Below are positions 1 through 5,187 of a stretch of 8,475 nt of DNA, piece after piece. Location of the stretch: contig JASHSZ010000103.1 in assembly GCA_030040815.1 (NCBI GenBank), positions 1-8,475 of the forward strand, given 5' to 3'. Both the position numbers and the translations under genes were made by a program. The notes under the pieces were generated by a model that saw nothing but the letters and a program-made list of their open reading frames with translations, searched no databases and was not told where the DNA came from. The first letter of the stretch is position 1. Each line of letters opens with the position of its first letter. This DNA is from Streptosporangiaceae bacterium (lineage in GTDB: Bacteria > Actinomycetota > Actinomycetes > Streptosporangiales > Streptosporangiaceae).

Positions 1-176
1 TCGGCGAGATGTACAACCCGGTGTTCTTCATCGACACCGCCTTTGCGATCCATGGCGACACCGACGTGCCGCTGCAGCCGGTGTCGCACGGCTGCGTGCG
101 CATCCCGATGGACATCGCCCAGTTCTTCTACACGATGGTGCCGACTCCGGGCACCCCGGTCTACATCCGCGGCTGA
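1..176 (+). CDS. L,D-transpeptidase (YkuD domain), C-terminal fragment
   Basis: Only the last 57 codons are in the window, read from base 3 to the TGA at 174-176. The fragment carries the YkuD active-site signature: IHGD followed about 16 residues later by SHGCVR, with the catalytic Cys in SHGC and the paired His in IHG. Family members are exported or membrane-anchored enzymes that make 3-3 cross-links in peptidoglycan or attach proteins to it, using an acyl-enzyme on that Cys. The protein ends 24 residues after SHGCVR (PVYIRG-stop), a usual ending for this domain, so the C-terminus looks complete. The N-terminus, signal sequence and any Ig-like or peptidoglycan-binding domains lie outside the window. 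It converges on the CBS gene, with about 40 bases between the two stops. Confidence 0.88.
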   Translation, partial: GEMYNPVFFIDTAFAIHGDTDVPLQPVSHGCVRIPMDIAQFFYTMVPTPGTPVYIRG

Positions 177-185
177 CTCTGGCCG

Positions 186-205
186 GACGGTGCCAGAAGA
201 CCGTC
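186..205. terminator. Weak hairpin between convergent genes
   Basis: GACGGT (186-191) and ACCGTC (200-205) form a 6-bp inverted repeat with an 8-nt loop. It sits in the 40-base gap between the stops of the transpeptidase and the CBS gene, where a bidirectional terminator would be expected. There is no T-tract on either side, so intrinsic termination is only a possibility. Confidence 0.3.
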
Positions 206-216
206 GCCACGTTGCG

Positions 217-846
217 TCAGCTGAACCGATCCCGCACGGCGACAACGCCCTGGACGTGGCGAGCCGCGTCAAGAAGAGCCCGAGCGACTTGGTCGCTTTG
301 CGACGGGCCCGAGATGGTCACGATGCCATCGCGAACCGTCACCTCGAAGTCCGCGGCCTTGCTGACCACGGCAGCGGGCAGTACCCGGTGCACTATCTCG
401 TCCCGAATTTCCTCGTCCGGTCGGCTGAACACCACCAGGACGTCGGCCCGGCTGACAATCCCGAGGAGGCGCCCGGCCGCGTCGACGACTGGCAGCCGCT
501 TGATGCGCCGGTCATACATGATCCTGGCGGCCTCCGCGACTGAGGCGTCCGGGCCGATTGTGATGGCAGGGCGAGTCATCAGATCTGCGGCTGTGACTCC
601 CTTAGCCTTGACCTCCTCGCCGACGTGGCGCAGCGCCGCGACGATGCTGGTCCCCGTGGCCTGTACCGCCTCCTTGACCAGCAAGTCCGCCTCGGATACC
701 ACTCCGATTACCCGGTTGGCGGTGTCGATGACCGGGAACGCGCTGATCCTCGTGCGCCGCAGCATGTCGGCCATCTCTTTGAACGATGCGTCCTCGCGGA
801 CAGAGACGACCCGGCGGGTCATCACATCCCGAACAGTCGTATTCAC
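217..846 (-). CDS. Tandem CBS-domain protein with C-terminal BON domain
   Basis: A 209-residue cytoplasmic protein with no membrane segment. CBS1 spans about residues 5-60 (VRDVMTRRVVSV, then ISAFPVID and GVVSEADLL). CBS2 spans about 85-141 (AADLMTRPAITI, then IKRLPVVD and GIVSRADVL). A BON-type module follows at about 145-209 (VTVRDGIVTISG). Paired CBS domains form a Bateman module that commonly binds adenine nucleotides; BON domains are thought to contact membranes or other macromolecules. The start is GTG at 844-846, chosen because GGAGG lies 7 bases upstream and the nearby upstream ATG is out of frame. It follows devR on the same strand after 156 bases. CBS proteins are known in the mycobacterial DosR regulon (for example Hrp1/Rv2626c), so a stress role is a reasonable inference. 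The ligand is unknown. Confidence 0.85.
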   Translation of the reverse strand: MNTTVRDVMTRRVVSVREDASFKEMADMLRRTRISAFPVIDTANRVIGVVSEADLLVKEAVQATGTSIVAALRHVGEEVKAKGVTAADLMTRPAITIGPDASVAEAARIMYDRRIKRLPVVDAAGRLLGIVSRADVLVVFSRPDEEIRDEIVHRVLPAAVVSKAADFEVTVRDGIVTISGPSQSDQVARALLDAARHVQGVVAVRDRFS

Positions 847-935
847 GGCAGGACCTCCATGGTCGCGAACACATCATGCCCACCCACTGGCGACGACCGA
901 GGCGTCATTGGCTTGGCACATTCAGACCGAGCGTC

Positions 936-950
936 TGCACGATCGGTGCA
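936..950. promoter_or_regulatory. Inverted repeat upstream of the CBS gene
   Basis: TGCAC-GATCG-GTGCA is a perfect 5-bp inverted repeat with a 5-bp spacer, about 90 bases upstream of the CBS gene's GTG. Its position suits an operator, but no regulator can be named, and such short repeats occur by chance in GC-rich DNA. Confidence 0.25.
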
Positions 951-969
951 CGTCGGTTAGCTCAAGCCG

Positions 970-981
970 TCGCGGCCGCGA
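970..981. terminator. 12-bp perfect palindrome after devR
   Basis: TCGCGGCCGCGA is a perfect 12-bp palindrome lying 21 bases past the devR stop codon. It could fold as a short GC stem in the transcript or serve as a protein-binding site between devR and the CBS gene. No U-tract follows on the - strand, so the terminator reading is tentative. The rest of 847-1002 shows no coding signal. Confidence 0.3.
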
Positions 982-1002
982 ACGAAATCGGCTCGGCGAC
1001 CG

Positions 1003-1689
1003 TCATTCCCGATGATGACGCTGCTCGTCCTGATGATCGAATACTCGCGACGCGTACGCAGCGGCCTGCGTCCGGCGTTCCATGCCCAGCTTGGCGAACA
1101 AGCCCGAGACATAGTTCTTCACCGTTTTCTCAGCCAGGTACATGCGCTGGCCGATCTGCCTATTCGTCAGGCCCTCGCCGATGAGCTCAAGAATCTTGCG
1201 CTCTTGCGGGCTCAGTCTGGCTAGCGGATCGGACTGCTCTGCCTGGAGCCGCATCCGGGCCATGACCTTGCTGGCTGCGTCGGGGTCGAGCATTGACTCG
1301 CCAGACGCGACGGTGCGGACAGCACCAACCAGGTCGGTGCCGCGTATCTGCTTAAGCACGTACCCGGCTGCTCCGGCCATGATCGCGTCGAACAGGGCCT
1401 CATCGTCGCTAAAAGAGGTGAGCATGAGGCACGCGACTTCCGGCATCCTGGACCTGATCTCCCGGCACACGCTGACGCCGTCGCCATCGGGGAGCCGAAT
1501 GTCCAGTACCGCGACATCCGGCTTGAGCGCCGGGATGCGAGCAAGGGCTGATGAGGCCGTACCGGCCTCGCCGACGACCGTGATATCTGGCTCAGCTTCC
1601 AGCAGTTCCTTCACGCCGCGCCGCACGATCTCGTGGTCGTCAAGTAGAAATACGTTGATCTTGCTCGTGTCGGCAGGTATTGCAGCCAT
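1003..1689 (-). CDS. devR: DevR/DosR-like NarL-family response regulator
   Basis: A 228-residue two-component regulator. The receiver domain (about 10-125) has the acidic pair D17-D18, phospho-acceptor D63 in VLDIRLPDGDG, switch residue T91 and conserved K113. The C-terminal LuxR-type HTH (about 157-216) includes LSPQERKILELIGEGLTN and AEKTVKNYVSGLFAKLGMER. From memory, the fit to M. tuberculosis DosR is close along the whole length: DDHE-VRRG, VGEAG, PDVAVLD-RLPDG, SRMP, TS-DEA, LAEKTVKNYVS, LAKLGMERRTQAA. The DosR sites D54, T82 and K104 match D63, T91 and K113 at a constant offset of 9. DosR responds to hypoxia, NO and CO through haem kinases and controls dormancy genes; that role here is inferred. 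The ATG at 1687-1689 is preceded by a purine-rich AAGGGTGGGG. No histidine kinase is adjacent, so it is an orphan within the window. The last 11 residues (DHQDEQRHHRE) are poorly conserved. Confidence 0.86.
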   Translation of the reverse strand: MAAIPADTSKINVFLLDDHEIVRRGVKELLEAEPDITVVGEAGTASSALARIPALKPDVAVLDIRLPDGDGVSVCREIRSRMPEVACLMLTSFSDDEALFDAIMAGAAGYVLKQIRGTDLVGAVRTVASGESMLDPDAASKVMARMRLQAEQSDPLARLSPQERKILELIGEGLTNRQIGQRMYLAEKTVKNYVSGLFAKLGMERRTQAAAYASRVFDHQDEQRHHRE

Positions 1690-1705
1690 GTCCCCACCCT
1701 TCGCC

Positions 1706-1744
1706 CTCTCCGGCGAGAGTATCGGCTTTCCCGGGCACTTTTAA
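1706..1744 (-). promoter_or_regulatory. Possible devR promoter and leader hairpin
   Basis: On the - strand, TTAAAA (1739-1744) and TACTCT (1716-1721) sit 17 bases apart, a poor sigma-70-like pair. CTCTC (1706-1710) and GAGAG (1715-1719) form a 5-bp hairpin with a 4-nt loop, which overlaps the proposed -10. Both calls are weak and cannot both be central to the same transcript. Confidence 0.22.
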
Positions 1745-1802
1745 CTGCGCGAATCAGGCCTGCCCTTGAGACCCACACGGGTCGACGGACTGGGAGTGGC
1801 GA

Positions 1803-1971
1803 GAACTTTGCCAAAACCGGTCCGTCGGCCTGCTCGGCCGACTCGCCCGGCAGCAGGATGGGGATGCCCGGCGGCTAGGGCACAACCATGGCGGCGGCCA
1901 CACGGTCGGCCATCTGGTCGACCGGCGCTCGGTCCTGCCTCTGACCAGGCGACGGCACGTCTCGCCGGGGA
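1803..1971 (-). pseudogene. Remnant of Orn/Lys/Arg decarboxylase C-terminal domain
   Basis: Reading leftward from about 1931, one frame gives RAPVDQMADRVAAAMVVP, then TAG (1875-1877), then PPGIPILLPGE and SAEQADGPVL. This matches the C-terminal domain of PLP-dependent ornithine/lysine/arginine decarboxylases. In E. coli lysine decarboxylase the same stretch reads YLDEMVGRVNANMILPYPPGVPLVMPGE in essence, so the TAG replaces the conserved Tyr of YPPG(I/V)P, a one-base change from TAC. Just upstream, a second frame (from 1971) gives SPARRAVAWSEA, resembling the preceding SPR-AF---E segment, which implies a frameshift near 1935. Similarity fades below about 1803. No PLP-lysine domain or intact start is found upstream. 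I read it as a decayed C-terminal scrap, too short to be active. Chance is unlikely for the PPGIPILLPGE block; the frameshifted part is less certain. Confidence 0.62.
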
Positions 1972-2000
1972 CGATAACTGGTTCTGCCAGGTCCGTGAGG

Positions 2001-2025
2001 GGCCGCTTGCCGAGCTCAAGTGGCC
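2001..2025 (+). repeat. Imperfect inverted repeat, 9-bp arms
   Basis: GGCCGCTTG (2001-2009) and CAAGTGGCC (2017-2025) surround a 7-nt spacer. As + strand RNA all nine positions pair, one as a G-U wobble; as - strand RNA that position becomes an A-C mismatch. It lies between the decarboxylase remnant and the small zinc-ribbon-like gene. It may be a structured RNA element, a terminator without a U-tract, or an operator. Nothing else was identified in 1972-2113. Confidence 0.35.
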
Positions 2026-2091
2026 GTGACCATCAGCAAGATGGCGGGTCTGCGCAGTCACGATGCCGCGCCCGCGGATGAATGAGGACCC

Positions 2092-2106
2092 GCAGAGGAC
2101 ATCTGC
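2092..2106 (-). terminator. Short hairpin after the DUF7455-like gene
   Basis: GCAGA (2092-2096) and TCTGC (2102-2106) form a 5-bp stem with a 5-nt loop, 7 bases past the stop codon of the - strand gene. A longer inverted repeat, GCGGGTC (2044-2050) with GACCCGC (2087-2093), overlaps it. There is no U-tract, so termination is only suggested. Confidence 0.25.
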
Positions 2107-2113
2107 AGGACAC

Positions 2114-2446
2114 CTAGGCGCCGAAAGTGGATGGCCAGACGGTCTCGGGGGCGGCTGTACCGTCCGCCAGGGCTGCCGTCGCGCGCGCAGCTGCCAACGA
2201 GTGCTGGCTAGCTCGGTAGTGCTGCCAGCACAGCAGTAACTCAGTCGGGTGTTGCCAGCCCGCTGCGGGCGGCATGATGACGAGGACAGCGGGCCTGGCC
2301 GGACAACAACAGGCTCGACCGGACCGCAAAGCGGCCTGCACGTCGTGTTCCGGCGCGCGGTTCGCGCCCGGCGTGTCCGCCGTGGCCTCCAAAGGTCGGC
2401 CACCGATCAGGGTTGAGTCGCCATGGTGCAGGAGGTTCAGCCACAT
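2114..2446 (-). CDS. Small zinc-ribbon-like protein resembling DUF7455
   Basis: The frame gives up to 110 residues, ending at TAG 2114-2116. The central part, CPARPAVLVIMP (48-59), then ELLLCWQHYR (69-78) and LAAARAT, lines up with the actinobacterial DUF7455 pattern as I recall it: CDRCGA-A-VRV-LP, then ELLFCAHHAR and an Ala-Leu-rich helix. The second C-x-x-H knuckle (C73, H76) is intact. In the first knuckle the expected C-x-x-C is altered: C48 is present, position 45 is Ala, and C46-C47 are extra cysteines. The biochemical function of the family is unknown; metal binding is inferred. The ATG at 2446 has no Shine-Dalgarno. A GTG at 2341, with GGAA upstream, would give a 74-residue protein nearer the family length and is the likelier start. 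It is transcribed away from the exporter operon. A decaying gene is also possible given the pseudogene next door. Confidence 0.52.
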   Translation of the reverse strand: MWLNLLHHGDSTLIGGRPLEATADTPGANRAPEHDVQAALRSGRACCCPARPAVLVIMPPAAGWQHPTELLLCWQHYRASQHSLAAARATAALADGTAAPETVWPSTFGA

Positions 2447-2608
2447 GCTGTAAGAGTCGCGCCTGCGGCCGGTTACTCGTCAGTGCCAATCAGCCCTAGC
2501 CGTCAGGACAAACGACCTCTCGGGTTTCGGCGGCCACGCGGACCTTTGCCGTAGAGCCCGGGACCTTACGCCCTGGCAAATCGGGCAGCCCGGATGTGAC
2601 GTGGGGGC
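2447..2608. promoter_or_regulatory. Divergent intergenic region with GGAC elements
   Basis: This region separates the - strand DUF7455-like gene from the + strand exporter operon. GGACCTT occurs at 2540-2546 and 2561-2567, exactly 21 bases (two helical turns) apart. The second copy lies in GGGACCTTACGCCC (2560-2573), which matches 11 of 14 core positions of the DosR consensus GGGACTWWAGTCCC. A third GGAC element, GGACAAACGACC, is at 2506-2517. TTTGCC (2545-2550) and GGCAAA (2575-2580) form a 6-bp inverted repeat around the second copy. No convincing -35/-10 pair was found. DevR binding is an inference from motif resemblance. Confidence 0.35.
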
Positions 2609-4171
2609 ATGACCACGACTCTCACCCGCCCGGCTACCGCGAGCGGCGGTAGCCTGCCCACTGCAAGGCGCTGGCTGGCGCTTGCCGTGCTCTGCATTTC
2701 TCTACTGATCGTCACGCTTGACAACACGGTGCTCAACGTCGTGTTGCCGACGCTCGTCCGGGACTTGAACGCGACGTCAACCCAGCTGCAATGGATCGTC
2801 GATGCGTATGTGATCGTGTTCGCTGGGCTGCTCCTGGTGGCCGGAAGCGTGGCCGACCGCGTCGGCCGCAAGCGCACCTTCCTGGCGGGGCTCGTGCTGT
2901 TTGCGGCCGGGTCGAGCTGGGCCGCATTCTCTGGCTCGGTGGGCATGCTGATGGCGGCACGGGCCAGCATGGGCCTGGGCGGCGCGCTGATTATGCCGTC
3001 CACGCTCTCGATCATCACCCAGATGTTCAGCGACTCCGGCGAACGCCAGCGCGCCATCGGATTTTGGGCCGGCACGAGCGGCGTCGGCGTCGCGCTCGGC
3101 CCGATCATCGGCGGTCTGCTCCTTGCGCACTTCTGGTGGGGGTCGGTGTTCCTCATCAATGTGCCGATTGCGGCAGCCGGCTTCCTGCTGGCCCTTCCGC
3201 TGGTGCCGGACTCCAGGAACCCGGCCGCGGCCGCGCCCGACTTCATCGGCGCGCTGCTATCGGTCACCGGCCTGGCCGTGCTGCTGTGGGGCATCATCCA
3301 GGCGCCGGTTGACGGCTGGTCATCCGCCCTGGTCATCGGGGCCATGATCGGCGGCGTGGTCGTGCTGGCCGCGTTCGCGTTCTGGGAGTCCCGCAGCTCG
3401 CATCCGATGCTGAACCTGCAGTTCTTTACTCGTCGCGCGTTCTCGGCTGCCATCTCCTCGGTCGGCCTGGCGACCCTCGGCCTGTTCGGCTCCCTGTTCG
3501 TGCTCACCCAGTACCTCCAGTTCGACCTCGGATACACCGCGCTGCAGGCCGGAATCCGGGTGCTGCCGGCCGCCGGCGCGATCGCCGTCGTGGCGCCCCT
3601 GTCGGCGCTGTTGCAGAAGGCAGTCGGCACGAAGCTCACCACCGCGGCTGGCTTGCTCATCGTTGCGGCCGGCCTCTGGCAGATCGGCCAGGCCTCGACT
3701 AGCTCTACCTACGTGGATTCGCTGGCGGGGATGATCATGCTGGGAATCGGCGCCGGCCTGGCCATACCGGCGAGCACGGCGTCGGTGATGGGCTCGGTTC
3801 CGACCGAGCACACTGGCATCGGCTCGGCCACCAACGGCGCGGCCCTTCAGCTCGGCGGCGCGCTCGGCGTCGCCGTCATCGGCAGCCTGCTGGCGACCAG
3901 GTACGCCGGCAAGATGACCGCGGCGCTCGCGCCCTATCACGTCTCTCCGGCGATCATGGAGCGGATCCTCGGTGACGTTGGCAGCGCGCTGGCGGTCGCG
4001 TCACGGGTCGGGGGCGTGCTCGGCGATCAGCTCGCGCATGTCGCGAGATCCGCCTTCGTCAGCGGCATGGACCTCGGCCTCACGGTCGGCGCTGGTGTTG
4101 CCGTCGTGGGCTGCATCGTGGCGCTTGTCACGCTGCCGCGCAGGCCGAGCGGCCCTGGCGGGCGCACGTGA
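2609..4171 (+). CDS. MFS exporter, DHA2 (EmrB/QacA) family, 14 TM
   Basis: A 520-residue hydrophobic protein, a normal length for 14-TM DHA2 drug:H+ antiporters. TM1 (about 22-44) ends in the family motif LDNTVLNVVLPTL (37-49). Motif A is GSVADRVGRKRT (79-90) in the TM2-TM3 loop. The antiporter motif C is GTSGVGVALGPIIGG (155-169) in TM5. ARASMGLGGALIMPS precedes it as the TM4 segment. Members export drugs, dyes or small metabolites using proton motive force; the substrate here cannot be read from sequence. The ATG at 2609 is the first usable start after an in-frame TGA at 2597. Only a GGGGG run directly before it resembles a Shine-Dalgarno, so initiation may be unusual. The stop overlaps the next start (GTGA, 4168-4171), implying translational coupling with the hydrolase. 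The exporter could serve the polysaccharide module or simply share its promoter. Confidence 0.9.
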   Translation: MTTTLTRPATASGGSLPTARRWLALAVLCISLLIVTLDNTVLNVVLPTLVRDLNATSTQLQWIVDAYVIVFAGLLLVAGSVADRVGRKRTFLAGLVLFAAGSSWAAFSGSVGMLMAARASMGLGGALIMPSTLSIITQMFSDSGERQRAIGFWAGTSGVGVALGPIIGGLLLAHFWWGSVFLINVPIAAAGFLLALPLVPDSRNPAAAAPDFIGALLSVTGLAVLLWGIIQAPVDGWSSALVIGAMIGGVVVLAAFAFWESRSSHPMLNLQFFTRRAFSAAISSVGLATLGLFGSLFVLTQYLQFDLGYTALQAGIRVLPAAGAIAVVAPLSALLQKAVGTKLTTAAGLLIVAAGLWQIGQASTSSTYVDSLAGMIMLGIGAGLAIPASTASVMGSVPTEHTGIGSATNGAALQLGGALGVAVIGSLLATRYAGKMTAALAPYHVSPAIMERILGDVGSALAVASRVGGVLGDQLAHVARSAFVSGMDLGLTVGAGVAVVGCIVALVTLPRRPSGPGGRT

Positions 4172-5178
4172 CCGGCCCGGTCGCGTCCGAGCCGGGTCCG
4201 GGGTCCCTGTCGCACCCCGGCCGTCGTCGTGGCGGCGTCGTGCTGCGAAGGGTCACGGTAGCGACCGCGGTGGCCGCGATCTTGCTGGGGGTCACGGGAT
4301 GCCTGACCCCGCTGACGTCGCAGCCCACGCGTCCGCAGCAGCCCCTGACGCCGGTCCCCGCGCCGACCAGCCCGCTCGTCGGCGTCTACGAACCGGAAGC
4401 GCCCAGCGGCTGGTCGCAGATCACGGAATTCAGCAACGCTACCGGCGTCAAGCCCAGGATCGTCGTGTACTACTCGGCGTGGAACGACCCGTTCAGCACG
4501 TCATTCGCGCAGGCCGCCTGGCAACACGATGCCTATGTGCTCGTCCAGCTTCAGCCGAACGGCGTGACGCTTGACTCCATCGCCGCGGGCGGCTCAGACG
4601 CGTACTTGCGCTCCTACGCTGCCGCGGTCGTCGCGTTCGGCCATCCGGTGATCTTGTCCTTCGGGCACGAGATGAATGGCAACTGGTACTCCTGGGGATA
4701 CGGTCACACGTCGCCCGCGACGTTCGTGGCCGCCTGGCGGCATGTCGTGCGGGTCTTCCGCGCCGCTGGGGCGGCTAACGTCACCTGGCTCTGGGCGGTC
4801 AATTCCATCGAAGGGGCTTCGAGCTCGCTGAGCCAGTGGTGGCCGGGCGGTGCGTGGGTTGACTGGACCGGCATCGACGGCTACTTCTTCGTGGCCACGG
4901 ATACGTTTGGCTCCATATTCGGCTCGACCATCGCGGACATCCGCACGTTCAGCAGCGCGCCGCTGCTCATCGCCGAGACGGCCGTGGGCACCACCCAGGA
5001 CCGGGAGAGCCAGATCAACGCGCTGTTCGCGGGCGTCCAGGCGGAGCACCTCGCCGGGCTGGTCTGGTTCGACGAGGCGCAGCACGCTGGCCTGTACCAC
5101 CAGGACTGGCGGCTAGAAAATGACCCGTCTGCCCTCGCGGCGTTCGCGGCGGCGGCGAGCCACCTGTCTGGCGGCTGA
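4168..5178 (+). CDS. Lipoprotein glycoside hydrolase family 26 (beta-mannanase-like)
   Basis: A 336-residue exported enzyme. A basic n-region (RRRGGVVLRR) and a hydrophobic stretch (29-42) lead to the lipobox VTGC, with C45 as the lipidation site. A Pro/Thr-rich linker (about 46-70) tethers the catalytic domain (about 71-332). GH26 hallmarks are FGHEMNGNWYSWG, with E168 as the general acid/base, and LLIAETAVG, with E270 as the nucleophile. WWPGGAWVDWTGIDGY (about 224-239) and GLVWFDE near the end fit a GH26 TIM barrel. Most characterised members cut beta-1,4-mannan, some beta-1,3-1,4-glucan or xylan, so the exact substrate is open. GTG 4168 overlaps the exporter stop; a GTG at 4240 would give a more compact signal peptide and is a real alternative. 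The synthase gene starts 9 bases downstream. The pairing suggests a surface enzyme that trims or releases the synthase's product, as cellulases do in cellulose operons. Confidence 0.87.
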   Translation: MTGPVASEPGPGSLSHPGRRRGGVVLRRVTVATAVAAILLGVTGCLTPLTSQPTRPQQPLTPVPAPTSPLVGVYEPEAPSGWSQITEFSNATGVKPRIVVYYSAWNDPFSTSFAQAAWQHDAYVLVQLQPNGVTLDSIAAGGSDAYLRSYAAAVVAFGHPVILSFGHEMNGNWYSWGYGHTSPATFVAAWRHVVRVFRAAGAANVTWLWAVNSIEGASSSLSQWWPGGAWVDWTGIDGYFFVATDTFGSIFGSTIADIRTFSSAPLLIAETAVGTTQDRESQINALFAGVQAEHLAGLVWFDEAQHAGLYHQDWRLENDPSALAAFAAAASHLSGG

Positions 5179-5187
5179 GAGACATTC

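Noticed and set aside
212..1015. 267-codon + strand frame, and a similar one at 1142-1744
   Set aside because: Both mirror the CBS and devR genes, which have unmistakable domains on the other strand.
1731..1750. GGGCACTTTTAACTGC as a DevR autoregulatory box before devR
   Set aside because: Only the left half resembles the DosR site, the key third G is a C, and the right half fails in register.
2423..2554. 43-codon + strand frame starting ATG-GTG at 2423
   Set aside because: It overlaps the small - strand gene and the operator-like region, has no Shine-Dalgarno, and its peptide shows no recognisable pattern.
2566..3660. 364-codon open frame on the - strand
   Set aside because: It lies antisense to the exporter, whose TM pattern and motifs are clear. 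Its translation is low-complexity Ser/Pro/Arg/Ala with no domain, the usual mirror frame of a GC-rich gene.
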